A DNA stretch of 64,000 nucleotides from VRUE01 sp963702035 (GTDB lineage Bacteria; Actinomycetota; Thermoleophilia; Solirubrobacterales; 70-9): the NCBI GenBank assembly GCA_963702035.1, contig OY969700.1, positions 620,001-684,000 on the forward strand. Reading direction: 5' to 3'. Numbering within the stretch: position 1 is the stretch's first letter; each line of letters starts with the position of its first letter. The notes below the pieces were generated by a model. The model saw nothing but the letters and a program-made list of their open reading frames with translations, did no database searches and was not told the DNA's origin. The position numbers and the translations under genes were made by a program. Shown in pieces: positions 40,014 to 47,827 of the stretch.

Positions 40014-40804
40014 GGATCGACCTCGCGGACGGCGCCCGGGAGATCGGCGAGCGGCTCCCCTTCGCCCCCGCACCAGACGAAGGTCTCGCGGTTGCCCTTC
40101 GGACCGGGCAGGCCGGAAGAAGCGACACCGCGCACCGGCAGCCCCAGCTCGCCCGCGGCGGCGGCCACCGAGAGGATCGCCTCGTGGCGGTCGGCCGCGT
40201 CACGCACGACGCCCTTGTGCACCCGCGCGCGACCCAGCTCGAACTGGGGCTTGACCATCGCCAGGACCTCACCGCCGGGCGCCAGGCAGTCGGCGACGGC
40301 CGGCAACACCTTGGTCAGCGAGACGAAGGAGACGTCGACCGTGGCCAGCTCCGGCCTGAAGGGCAGGTCGGCGGGAGAAAGCGCGCGGGCGTTGAGCCGC
40401 TCGATCACGGTCACGCGGGGATCCTCGCGCATGCGCAGGTCGATCTGGCCGTAGGCGACGTCGAGCGCGGCCACGCGCGCGGCGCCGCGCTGCAGCAGGC
40501 AGTCGGTAAAGCCACCGGTCGATGCGCCGGTATCGAGGCAGTCGCGCCCGGCGACGTCGACGCCGAGGCTCTCGATCGCGTTGTCGAGCTTGATCCCACC
40601 GCGGGAGACGAAGCGCGGCCCCTGCTCGAGGCGAAAATCGGCCCCCGGGTTGACCAGCTGGCTGGGTCGAAGCGCGACGCGCCCGTCCTGGCCGACGCGG
40701 ACCTCGCCGGCGCGGACCGCGCCGGCCGCGGCCGAGCGCGACGGAAAGAGGCCCCGCTCGGCCAGTACCGCGTCTATTCGGGCTTTGGAGCCGGTCTTCG
40801 CCAC
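40010..40804 (-). CDS. tlyA: TlyA-family rRNA methyltransferase (hemolysin A-like)
   Basis: 264 residues from GTG 40804; a longer frame from 40834 lacks support. The S4 RNA-binding domain is N-terminal (RIDAVLAERGLFPSRSAAAG and a KLDNAIESLG end). The FtsJ-like domain has DCLDTGASTGGFTDCLLQRG (SAM loop), AALDVAYGQIDLRM and the catalytic K-D-K series, ending in MVKPQFELG. TlyA methylates 16S and 23S rRNA 2'-O positions in Mycobacterium. First gene of the tlyA-nadK cluster. Confidence 0.93.
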   Translation of the reverse strand: MAKTGSKARIDAVLAERGLFPSRSAAAGAVRAGEVRVGQDGRVALRPSQLVNPGADFRLEQGPRFVSRGGIKLDNAIESLGVDVAGRDCLDTGASTGGFTDCLLQRGAARVAALDVAYGQIDLRMREDPRVTVIERLNARALSPADLPFRPELATVDVSFVSLTKVLPAVADCLAPGGEVLAMVKPQFELGRARVHKGVVRDAADRHEAILSVAAAAGELGLPVRGVASSGLPGPKGNRETFVWCGGEGEPLADLPGAVREVDP

Positions 40805-41121
40805 GGGGGAACGGTACAGCCGTCCATCTGCCAATTCATAAGAAGCCCTTGCCAGATGTTTAGCGACACCTTAGAATTGGGTAGAACAATCGCTTCAGAC
40901 GGGCTCAAAAGAGAAGCCCTCTGTGACTCGCCTCACACACAAATCGCACGTATGTTCGTATCTTGATTCAAGGATTTACGAGAGAGGATCGATAAAGACT
41001 TACGAAGACTTCCTGGTCGGGCCTGGCGCCGTAAATACGGCAGTTGACTCCCATCGACTCGCCCCGCGGCACATAAGGGCCCACCTACCTCCCACGGATC
41101 CACATATATAGAGATACATAT
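40805..41121. other. 317-bp low-GC intergenic region upstream of tlyA
   Basis: This stretch is clearly richer in A and T than the rest of the window. It contains the inverted repeat CCAATTC (40840-40846) / GAATTGG (40874-40880), a GGGCTC-AAAAGA-GAAGCCC motif near 40910 and the palindrome AGAGATA-CA-TATCTCT (41110-41125) at its right edge. A 62-codon plus-strand frame (40923-41111) shows no protein-like composition. The tail (about 41060-41121) resembles 47770-47827, the left flank of the third att-like copy. It may hold a small RNA or the promoter of tlyA; I cannot assign one. Confidence 0.4.
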
Positions 41122-41182
41122 CTCTCCTCCCTGTAGTAACCCCAGAAACGCCCCGCCTCCCCGGTGGGGCGTTTTCTGTTGG
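41122..41182 (+). repeat. att-like repeat, copy 1
   Basis: 61 bp identical to 44233-44293. The 22-bp core (TCCCTGTAGTAACCCCAG ...) recurs a third time at 47828-47849. The right 35 bp hold a terminator. Copies 1 and 2 each precede a segment with an integrase remnant. The core is read as an attachment site, and copy 1 as the left boundary of the array. Confidence 0.75.
41146..41176 (+). terminator. rho-independent terminator in att-like copy 1
   Basis: AAACGCCCC pairs with GGGGCGTTT across a GCCTCCCCGGT loop and is followed by TTCT. T-runs on both sides allow bidirectional action. The same hairpin is at 44257-44287. Confidence 0.75.
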
Positions 41183-41258
41183 AGAGGCCTCTAGCAAGCG
41201 GTTTGCGGGCGGTCGCGACCGGAGCGAGATCGGCGACCGGGATGCTCGACGGGCTCTC

Positions 41259-41278
41259 GTGCCACAGTCGGTGCCACA
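41259..41278 (+). repeat. paired GTGCCACA repeats (possible arm sites)
   Basis: GTGCCACA at 41259-41266 and 41271-41278, 12 bp apart. A like pair occurs at 44118-44136 just before att-like copy 2. Such pairs beside att cores fit integrase arm-binding sites. The surrounding 41183-41389 has no gene. Confidence 0.4.
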
Positions 41279-41389
41279 GTCAGACTGGCTCTCTGCGTCA
41301 CAGCCGGGTCCCTCTCCTGCTCCATCAGCGGCGTTGGGATGCAGCGCAGGCCCGATCAACTGCCGTGGATCGATTCCAGACCGACGGCG

Positions 41390-41686
41390 CTATCCATCCT
41401 GCGAGTCGGTCCCCGCTATGACTTCGTCGGCTCCGGGGATTCCAGCGATGATCTCGCGGATTTCAGCCAACGCAGCCGACCGATCTTCGGTCGAAACCTC
41501 AGCAGCGATCCATCCGTTCCCCTCGTCCATCGCCTTCGTGTCGCCGAGGCGAAGACTGTGACCGCGCTTCTCCAGCTCATCGACAAAAGCAATGACGACT
41601 CGGCGAGCGACCTCTGGCGACCCCTGCACATGAATCTCAACTACCGTGGACGGCACGGTTTGAGGGTAACGACGGATGCGCGTCAA
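41390..41686 (-). CDS. hypothetical protein in accretion segment A
   Basis: 98 residues with an alternating strand-helix pattern (TVVEIHVQGSPEVARRVVIA, FVDELEKRGHSLRLG, GWIAAEVSTEDRSAALAEIR). The composition looks protein-like and the frame is intact. No family recognised. It overlaps the end of the integrase remnant by 4 bp and occupies the place that HicAB holds in segment B. Confidence 0.5.
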   Translation of the reverse strand: MTRIRRYPQTVPSTVVEIHVQGSPEVARRVVIAFVDELEKRGHSLRLGDTKAMDEGNGWIAAEVSTEDRSAALAEIREIIAGIPGADEVIAGTDSQDG

Positions 41687-42066
41687 CGTCGGCCAGCGGA
41701 TTGCAGGTAGGCGTCCATACGCCGCCGGACCGCGTCGTGGCTGCCGGGGAGCAGATGGCCGTAGACATCGAAGGTCTGTGGATTTTCGAGTGGCCCATGA
41801 ACTCTTGGATCGCTTTCGGGTTCGCGCCCGAGTCGATCAGCAGTGAGGCGAACGTGTGGCGGCACATGTGCAAGCCGATGGGCCGGAGCAGATCGGGCTC
41901 TCGCTCCTCGCGCGCGGCAAGCTCTCGCTCCCGCTCGTTCGCGGTCTTCCAGGCGCGCTTCGCGCGGCCATCGACCGTCGATGCGTAGAACGCCTGCTCG
42001 ACGGTGCGTCCGAACGCCAGGTCCTCCCCTCTCCGCCCGACCCTGCCCGGATGCGTTTCGACCTTG
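41683..42066 (-). pseudogene. C-terminal remnant of a tyrosine integrase, frameshifted
   Basis: Translation of the minus strand gives EDLAFGRTVEQAFYASTVDG, then LHMCRHTFASLLIDSGANPK and AIQEFMGHSKI in one frame. It shifts frame near 41785 to continue as TFDVYGHLLPGSHDAVRRRM and DAYLQSAGRR to the stop. The His, Arg, His and Tyr of the catalytic set are present but split. The first half of the protein, with the first catalytic Arg, is missing, so it is inactive. Confidence 0.85.
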
Positions 42067-42170
42067 AAGAAGCTCGAACGCTTTTAGGCTATGCCGTTCT
42101 CGGCTTCTCGGTCGGATCAACAGGGCTCCCGATCGGGAGCCCATTGTCGTCCGCTCTGCCCTGAGTTGGT

Positions 42171-42323
42171 CTAGCAGTCCGTGTACTGGGTGCTCTGTCC
42201 GGCACCGCAGTTACCGCACGGGGGCAGCTTGTCGGATGCATCGTCGAGATGCACCTTCCAACTGCAGTTCGTGCAGCAGTAGTCGCCTACCCCGGGCTGT
42301 TTACCGATGTCGTAAATCGCCAT
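42171..42323 (-). CDS. small zinc-ribbon protein
   Basis: 50 residues from ATG 42323 (AAGGG 3-4 nt upstream). Two CxxC knuckles, YCCTNCSWKVHL and PPCGNCGAGQ, form a rubredoxin-like ribbon, as in short zinc-ribbon proteins of the DUF1451 kind. A longer upstream frame is low-complexity and was ignored. Role unknown. Confidence 0.6.
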   Translation of the reverse strand: MAIYDIGKQPGVGDYCCTNCSWKVHLDDASDKLPPCGNCGAGQSTQYTDC

Positions 42324-42438
42324 TTGCCCTTGATAGCAGCTTGAGCGCCAAAAAAGCCCCGTCAGGCCGAGCCTCCGCAGCGAACACTGGGTCCGCGAGT
42401 CGGTTCGGGGCCTGCTCGCGGCGACGGGGCGCTGAGAT

Positions 42439-42777
42439 CTAGACGGCGGGCGCGGGGGCCTCGCGCCCGAAGAAGTGCCGCCGGGTTTCGGGCAGCAGCA
42501 GGAGCGTGAGCGCAAAGACAAACCCCGCGGCGAAATACACCGCGACTTCGCCGGTGGCGACGGACAGGAAGCCGAGGACGCACCCGACGATCGAGAACCA
42601 CCAGAGCCACCGGACCCCCTTCATCATGAAGTAGGCGATCACCGCGTTGATGACAATGAAGGGCAGGTGGAAGTAGAGGTGTCCAGTCCCGGCAACGGCG
42701 GACGCCACGGGCCAGAGGACGATCAGGACGGCGTAGGCCCTCAGCGCGACCGGTGCTCTGGACCAGACCTGCTGCAC
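42439..42777 (-). CDS. small four-helix membrane protein
   Basis: 112 residues with four hydrophobic segments (YAVLIVLWPVASAVAG, FHLPFIVINAVIAYFMM, WLWWFSIVGCVLGFLSVATG, VYFAAGFVFALTLLLLP) and the short basic tail RRHFFGREAPAP. No family recognised; the composition is consistent with a real gene. Stand-alone in segment A. Confidence 0.55.
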   Translation of the reverse strand: MQQVWSRAPVALRAYAVLIVLWPVASAVAGTGHLYFHLPFIVINAVIAYFMMKGVRWLWWFSIVGCVLGFLSVATGEVAVYFAAGFVFALTLLLLPETRRHFFGREAPAPAV

Positions 42778-42828
42778 GCGCGGGAGTGTACCCGCGGACT
42801 CCGAGGAAGCAGGACTTCGCGGAAGGCT

Positions 42829-43206
42829 CTACCGATCACCTGAGATGGGTAGCTCCCTAACTCGCAGACGATCTCTCGTCAGGCTGGCAATCGCGCCTCT
42901 TTCGAGGTCGTCCGAGATTGACGGGAGATTTGAGATTAGAAGCTCGGCCTGCTCGGCGGGGCGAAGGTGGTCGGCGGAGCGCAGGAGCACGACGGACGGC
43001 GTGGCGCGGGAGCCCAGGGCGAGCAGGGCGCCGAAATCTGCGTCGGCCGTCAGAAGGATGCGGCCTTCTTGGGCGGCGGCCTCCATGATCTCAGGATCAG
43101 GCGCGCTCAGCAGGCCGACCTCCGAGACGTGGATCGCGTCGTGCTCGGCCTCCTTCAGGAGCCGGGCGACCTCGGGCGACAGGTTGGCGTCGAGAAGGAA
43201 CCTCAC
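42829..43206 (-). CDS. DUF5615 PIN-like protein (putative toxin)
   Basis: 125 residues. MRFLLDANLSPEVARLLKEA gives the first acidic motif of the PIN-like fold, EIMEAAAQEGRILLTADADF the later acidic cluster, and a VVLLR strand follows. DUF5615 proteins pair with DUF433 antitoxins; an RNase activity is proposed from the fold. The start overlaps the DUF433 stop by 4 bp. Confidence 0.88.
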   Translation of the reverse strand: MRFLLDANLSPEVARLLKEAEHDAIHVSEVGLLSAPDPEIMEAAAQEGRILLTADADFGALLALGSRATPSVVLLRSADHLRPAEQAELLISNLPSISDDLERGAIASLTRDRLRVRELPISGDR

Positions 43207-43433
43207 GCCGGTGCGGCTATGGCCAACTCGCGCTCCTGCGCCGCGGCGGCGGCGTATTCGAGCGCGGCGAGAACATCCTCGCGTTCGAGGTACGGGTAGC
43301 TCGCCAACACCTCATCGACGCTGGCTCCGGCCGCTAGCTGGCCCAGCACGGCGCTGACAGTCACGCGCGTGTCCCTGATGCACGGCAACCCGCGCATCCG
43401 ATTCGGATCGACGGTGATTCGCTCCTTGGCCAT
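43203..43433 (-). CDS. DUF433 protein (putative antitoxin)
   Basis: 76 residues from ATG 43433 (the longer frame to 43523 runs into the neighbour). ITVDPNRMRGLPCIRDTRVT followed by VLGQLAAGASVDEVLASYPY and LEREDVLAALEYAA is the DUF433 winged-helix pattern. It is upstream of and overlapping with the DUF5615 gene, the normal antitoxin-toxin order, so the pair looks intact. Confidence 0.9.
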   Translation of the reverse strand: MAKERITVDPNRMRGLPCIRDTRVTVSAVLGQLAAGASVDEVLASYPYLEREDVLAALEYAAAAAQERELAIAAPA

Positions 43434-43452
43434 GAGCCAAGGGTACCCCCTC

Positions 43453-44070
43453 CTAGGATTCTGTCGAGCAGGTCTTCGCGCGGACGTTGGGGCTTCGCCA
43501 CAGCCGCCGACCAGTTCGATCAAAGCTTTCGAGGCGCGCTACGCACCAGAGACCGGCGACGGCGAAGGCGGCGTATCGGAGCCGCTTCAAGCCCGACCTC
43601 CTGGCCTGGCCGCCGGTCAAGCGCTTGAGCTTGATCGTTTCGACCGTGCCGCCGGGGCGCGTAGCCTCGACGTAGGCGGCACGCGGCGCGAAGACCATCG
43701 CCACGGCGGTCGTGGCGGCTTCAGTGCCGGTTTCATTCAGCTTGGAAGCCGTAACCCACAGTCCGCCCCAGCGCGGCGCGAGCCTCTGCGAAAAGACACA
43801 CGCCGTCGCGCCCTCGCCGCCACCAATGCCCTGGGAGACGGCTCCAATGCAAGGCCGTTCTTTTCCTGTCGGTCCTTCTCCTGCGGCCCCTTGCTGGCGG
43901 CGCAGCGAAGCGGACCAGAAATCGCCTTCGATTTCACCGGAGCCCAGCGTCACCGCTTGTCTCTTGGAGCCGTTGCTGGCCGGTCGGCTCAAAGGACCGG
44001 CCGCGCACGCGGAGCTTGCCACGACGGTTGCCGCAACGACGACCAGCGCTGTGGCCAGTATCCCCCGCAC
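43453..44070 (-). CDS. exported protein of unknown function
   Basis: 205 residues from GTG 44070; an ATG at 44145 would put the arm-type repeats inside the gene. A signal peptide (ILATALVVVAATVVASSACAAG) ends in a possible lipobox-like SSAC. The mature part has paired cysteines (ERPCIGAV, TACVFSQRL, GLWCVARLE, AKTCSTES), typical of a disulfide-bonded secreted protein. No family recognised. Confidence 0.5.
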   Translation of the reverse strand: MRGILATALVVVAATVVASSACAAGPLSRPASNGSKRQAVTLGSGEIEGDFWSASLRRQQGAAGEGPTGKERPCIGAVSQGIGGGEGATACVFSQRLAPRWGGLWVTASKLNETGTEAATTAVAMVFAPRAAYVEATRPGGTVETIKLKRLTGGQARRSGLKRLRYAAFAVAGLWCVARLESFDRTGRRLWRSPNVRAKTCSTES

Positions 44071-44117
44071 ATCTGGATTATCGCAGCCGGACCACGCCAA
44101 CGGACGCGGCGGACTTC

Positions 44118-44136
44118 GTGCCACAACGGTGCCACA
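44118..44136 (+). repeat. paired GTGCCACA repeats near att-like copy 2
   Basis: GTGCCACA at 44118-44125 and 44129-44136 in direct orientation, followed by AGTCAGG. It is the counterpart of 41259-41278. A further hairpin GAGCGGGA-TTCCGCTC lies near 44196. Confidence 0.4.
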
Positions 44137-44232
44137 GTCAGGCACCGAAACGGCCGGTTACAGCCGGGGTCAGCCGGACACGATTTGGCTCTGCGAGCGG
44201 GATTCCGCTCTGCCATGCGGCTGTTCGGATGA

Positions 44233-44293
44233 CTCTCCTCCCTGTAGTAACCCCAGAAACGCCCCGCCTCCCCGGTGGGGCGTTTTCTGTTGG
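44233..44293 (+). repeat. att-like repeat, copy 2
   Basis: Identical over 61 bp to copy 1, including the terminator (44257-44287). It separates segments A and B; the copy 1 to copy 2 distance is 3111 bp. Confidence 0.75.
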
Positions 44294-44392
44294 GCGGGCT
44301 CTGGGGAGCGGAATGCGGGAGCTGGCCGAGTCATCCGCGCGTCCTTCTGACCAGCATGCGAGCGACCAATGCGGCAGGAGCTCGGGGAATCC

Positions 44393-44590
44393 CTAGGCGG
44401 CGACGTGCTCGCCTGCGGGCACGTAGTGCTCCAGATCAGCGTCGTGGCCAAGGGCGAAGGGCACGCCCTCTTCCACGAGCTTGACCAACTCTGCGTAGGT
44501 GTCGCCAGCAGCTGACCAGCCCTCGACATCGGGCGACTCGGCCCACCAGCCGTCGGCTTCGTGGTGATAGATGACGCGTACGGTTTCCAT
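44393..44590 (-). CDS. hicB: HicB-family antitoxin
   Basis: 65 residues from ATG 44590. METVRVIYHHEADGWWAESP followed by DVEGWSAAGDTYAELVKLVE is the partially degraded RNase H-like fold of HicB antitoxins. No C-terminal DNA-binding domain follows, so it is a short form. It is downstream of hicA by 13 bp on the same strand. Confidence 0.87.
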   Translation of the reverse strand: METVRVIYHHEADGWWAESPDVEGWSAAGDTYAELVKLVEEGVPFALGHDADLEHYVPAGEHVAA

Positions 44591-44603
44591 TCGATCCTCC
44601 ACG

Positions 44604-44819
44604 TCAGAGTAGCTTCCGGGCCTCGTCCTCCGCAAGGCCGATGTCCTTGGTGAGGATCTTGCGGACGAGTCCCGCCGGAATTGTCGCCTTGTCGTGAAAG
44701 GCAAAGGAAAGCGGCGGCCTACCCGGTGCCTCCATCCTGCGATGCGAGCCAGCCTGGCGCACGACCCGATAGCTGAGCGGCTTGCGTTCCAAGACCGCCA
44801 GCAGGCGCTTCGCCTTCAT
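44604..44819 (-). CDS. hicA: HicA-family mRNA interferase toxin
   Basis: 71 residues from ATG 44819 (ATG 44837 is possible). MKAKRLLAVLERKPLSYRVV then RQAGSHRRMEAPGRPPLSFA, with the catalytic His in GSHRRM, is the dsRBD-like HicA pattern, ending in VRKILTKDIGLAEDEARKLL. HicA cleaves mRNA during stress and is blocked by HicB. Both genes are intact. Confidence 0.87.
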   Translation of the reverse strand: MKAKRLLAVLERKPLSYRVVRQAGSHRRMEAPGRPPLSFAFHDKATIPAGLVRKILTKDIGLAEDEARKLL

Positions 44820-44833
44820 TGAGCGAAATTGCG

Positions 44834-44930
44834 TCACGAGGCGGGCGACCCTATACCGGCTGCCAAATAGGCATCCGTCCGTTCGCGCACCTCGTCATGG
44901 CTCCCGAGGAGCAGGTGCCTGAACCGCGAG
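44834..44930 (-). pseudogene. C-terminal remnant of a second tyrosine integrase
   Basis: The minus strand encodes HLLLGSHDEVRERTDAYLAA before a stop at 44834. It matches the HLLPGSHDAVRRRMDAYLQS end of the remnant in segment A. Only the tail after the catalytic Tyr is left. It shows that segment B once carried a related integrase at the equivalent place. Confidence 0.75.
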
Positions 44931-44951
44931 TTGCGCGGCTACCATTTGCGC

Positions 44952-45209
44952 GTGACCGAACCGCAGACAAATACAGTCGAGGTGGATGCCGCGCTGGCAA
45001 AACGCGCCAGGCGGGAGGCCGAGAGGCGTGGCATCACCCTGAAGGAATTCGTGGACGATGCGCTCAGGCGCTTCCTGGCGAACGAGGAGCACTGGCCAGA
45101 GGGGCGAGCACCCCGGCCTCGGCTGGCGCTGGGAAGGTCTACCGACGGTTTGAGCGCAGCGGACATGACAGCGGAGCCCGTCGCCCGCGAGGTGGAGCCA
45201 TCACCATGA
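44952..45209 (+). CDS. ribbon-helix-helix antitoxin-like protein
   Basis: 85 residues from GTG 44952. TVEVDAALAKRARREAERRG followed by ITLKEFVDDALRRFL is an RHH fold as in VapB-like antitoxins. The C-terminal 40 residues are proline and glutamate rich and could bind a toxin. The next gene starts as ATGA on its stop and encodes DUF2283, not a known nuclease toxin. Confidence 0.65.
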   Translation: MTEPQTNTVEVDAALAKRARREAERRGITLKEFVDDALRRFLANEEHWPEGRAPRPRLALGRSTDGLSAADMTAEPVAREVEPSP

Positions 45210-45403
45210 CGATCGCCGACATCGAGTTCGATCGCGTCGAGTACGACGCAGTCGCCGAGGTTCTCTACCTCCACGTCGGCGACCCGTCCCGGGCGGTCGA
45301 CTACGACGAGACGCCGGAGGGACACGCCGTTCGGTTCGACCGAGACGGCGAGCTGGTGGGACTTACGCTGGTCCGCCCGAAGCGCCTGCCGGAACGTGGC
45401 TAG
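45206..45403 (+). CDS. DUF2283-family protein
   Basis: 65 residues. DRVEYDAVAEVLYLHVGDPS then DYDETPEGHAVRFDRDGELV and GLTLVRPKR show the short beta-hairpin pattern of DUF2283. The family has no established function, though members occur next to toxin-like genes. It is co-translated with the RHH gene and converges with the P-type ATPase pseudogene (4-bp overlap). Confidence 0.8.
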   Translation: MTIADIEFDRVEYDAVAEVLYLHVGDPSRAVDYDETPEGHAVRFDRDGELVGLTLVRPKRLPERG

Positions 45404-47305
45404 CCGCGCAGAGCCCGCAGCGCGTTGAGAATGACCGCGAGGTCGATGCCCTCCTGCAGCAGGGCGCCTGCCACGGGGGGCAGATAGCCGAAGGCGGCGA
45501 CACCCATCGCCGTCAGGCTCAGACCCATGCCGACGAGGACGCTCTGGCGCGCGATCAGCAAGGCCCGGCGCCCGGCATGCACGGCGTCGGCGACTCGATC
45601 CACCCGGTCGACCGTGATCACCGCGTCCGCCGTCTCCGAGGAGACCGTGGCGCCGGCTACGCCCATCGCCACTCCGAGGTCGGCGATGGCGAGGGCCGGG
45701 GCGTCGTTGACGCCGTCGCCGACCATCATCACCGGGCCGAGATCGGGATCGTCGCGCAGCCGACGCACCACCTCGAGCTTGTCCTCCGGCGACTGTTCGG
45801 AATAGACCCGATCGACGCCGAGCTGACGACCGATCCGCTCCGCCACGGATCGCCGGTCTCCCGAGACCATCGCCACCTGCCTCACCCCTTCCGAACGCAG
45901 CCGCTCGACGATCCCGGCGGCGTCGGGTCGCAGCTCGTCCGCCATCGCGATCACCCCGCCCACGTGTCCGTCGATCGCGACGAGTACCCGCGCCTCCCCC
46001 GACCCGCGACCGTCGATCAGCGCGGTGGAGGCGATCTCATCCGCGGGCACTCCCTCCGCCCCCAGGAAGGCCCGGCTGCCGACGAGGACGCGGCGGCCGC
46101 CGACCGAACCCGCGATCCCCTGCCCCGGGTCCTCGTGGATCTCGGTCGGGACCGCGAGCGTCAATCCCGCCTCCTCGGCTGCCCGCACCAGGGCCTCGCC
46201 GAGGACGTGCGCCGACATGCGATCGACCGACGCCACAAGACGCAGCAGCTCGGCCCGATCGACCCCCGGCCGAGTCGCGATGTCCCGCACCGCGGGGCTG
46301 CCGACCGTCAGCGTTCCGGTCTTGTCGAAGAGAACCGTGCGGACCTGACCGAGCGTCTCGATCGCTCCCGTGCCCTTGACGACGACCCCGGCGCGCGCCG
46401 CCCGCGACAGCCCCGAAACGAGGGCGATCGGCGCCGCGAGGATCAGCGGACACGGCGTCGCGACGACGACCACCGCGAGGGCCCGCACCGGGTCGCCGCT
46501 GAGCGCCCAGGCGGCACCGGCCACGAGCATCGTCGCGGGCAGGAAGAAGCCGGCGTACCGGTCGGCGATCCGGACCAGCGGCGCGCGCTCGCTTTCGGCG
46601 TGCTCGACCAGCCGCACCAGGGCGCTGTAGGCGCTCTCGGCGGCGGGCCGGTCCGCCCGTACCTCGAACGGCGATCCGGCGTTCGAGGTGCCGCTCAGCA
46701 CCCCCATTCCGCGCTTGACGGTCACCGGCAACGGCTCGCCGCTGAGCGCGCTCGTGTCGATCACGGCCTCGGCGCTGAGGATCTTCCCGTTCGACCGGGA
46801 TCACCTCCCCTGCGCGGACCAAGGCCACGTCTCCGACCACGACCTGCTCCACGGGGACGTCGCGAAAGCCGTCGGACACGCGCAGCCGGGCGATCTTCGG
46901 GGCCCGTTCGACGAGCGCGGTCAGCTCGCGCCGGGCGCGAGCCGAGGCGACTTCCTCCAGCGCCAGCCCGCCCGAAAACATCAGGCCGATGATCACGCCG
47001 GCGAGCTCTTCTCCCAACGCGAGGGCGCCGACCATCGCGACCAGCGCGATCATGTTGACCCCCATGTGCCGTTCGACCAGGACGGTCCGGCCGACCTCGA
47101 GCGCGAGCTCCGTGGCAAGCAGCGCCAGCACCGCGCGCCAGACGGCATCACCGGCGCCCGCATCGCCGGCGATGTGCAGTCCGCCGCCGATGACGATCGC
47201 GGCGAGGGCGATTCCGGCAAGGAGGCGGGCACGGTGGCCCACCAACCACCGTAGAGAGGCGCCGAAATCGCCGCGGTCCACCGGGGAATCGTCGTGGAGA
47301 GTCAT
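45400..47305 (-). pseudogene. heavy-metal P-type ATPase with a single-base frameshift
   Basis: The reading frame begins at 47305, runs through several membrane helices and the actuator domain to VRAGEVIPVE, then loses frame at about 46790 where one extra base sits in CCCGTTCGACC (CCCGTCGACC expected). The other frame continues with IDTSALSGEPLPVTVKRGMG, the metal-site segment VVATPCPLILAAP, the phosphorylation site DKTGTLTVGS and the hinge MVGDGVNDAPALA. Joined, the protein has about 634 residues and every core motif of a metal-transporting PIB-type pump. No N-terminal metal-binding domain is present. The frameshift is recent or a sequencing error. Confidence 0.9.
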
Positions 47306-47414
47306 ATCGACGCGTCGTCGGGGTGGGCCGGTAAACGGGGCCGGTCAGGCCGTGCCGGCGCCGAGATCGCGAAATCGAAGCTGCTCTCGATCGAGTAGAC
47401 CACCGCTAGCGCCG

Positions 47415-47705
47415 CTAGGCGTTCGGCCGGGGCTCGCCTGAGCCCTCGAACAGCTGCCCGGCGCGGATCCGCTTTGCCATGTCCGCCGATTCGTCGCGGT
47501 AGACGCGGCCGTCCTCGAACTCGATCGCCGGGTACTTGCGCTGGCCGGAGAGCTGCTCGAGGTCGTCGCGCCTACCCGGTCGCAGCGGCCCCTTGACCAC
47601 CTCGTACTCGATGCCCTGCTCGTCGAGCGCCTTCTGGACCCGCCAGCAAGGGTGGGCATCGATCTTGACCCACATCGTCGAGCAGCGGTGGAGCTTTACG
47701 GCCAT
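47415..47705 (-). CDS. glutaredoxin/GST N-terminal-like protein
   Basis: 96 residues from ATG 47705. The thioredoxin-like pattern is MAVKLHRCSTMWVKIDAHPC, a helix, GIEYEVVKGPL, then YPAIEFEDGRVYRDESADMA, where the cis-Pro after KY and the terminal acidic ES contact glutathione-type ligands in the GST family. A single Cys (HPC) is at the active-site position. It is at the right end of the accretion region and may be chromosomal. Substrate unknown. Confidence 0.72.
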   Translation of the reverse strand: MAVKLHRCSTMWVKIDAHPCWRVQKALDEQGIEYEVVKGPLRPGRRDDLEQLSGQRKYPAIEFEDGRVYRDESADMAKRIRAGQLFEGSGEPRPNA

Positions 47706-47827
47706 TGACCCCAGCCTAGTCGGAGGCGAGGAGAACGGCAAGGTTGGGCGGGCGACCTATGCCCTACCCGGGGGCATAGGTCCGCCTGCCCAACGGACCC
47801 TGCATATCCAGAGATACGCGCCTCCTC

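Noticed and set aside
40923..41111. 62-codon plus-strand frame in the low-GC gap
   Set aside because: No ribosome site, no protein-like pattern and position over inverted repeats; treated as intergenic.
41000..41124. Minus-strand frame MYLYICGSVGGRWALMC with AGGGAGG before ATG
   Set aside because: The ribosome site is attractive, but the AGGGAGG belongs to the repeated att-like core, which at copy 2 is not followed by a comparable frame.
41122..41182. att-like copies as the 3' end of tmRNA, SRP RNA or RNase P RNA
   Set aside because: None of the recallable 3'-end signatures (CCA-ending T arm, GGAAGCAGC loop, RNase P conserved core) is present.
46037..47305. Full 422-codon frame as an independent protein
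   Set aside because: After about residue 175 it turns into an Arg-rich shadow; the true continuation is in the other frame, so the locus is one frameshifted ATPase gene.
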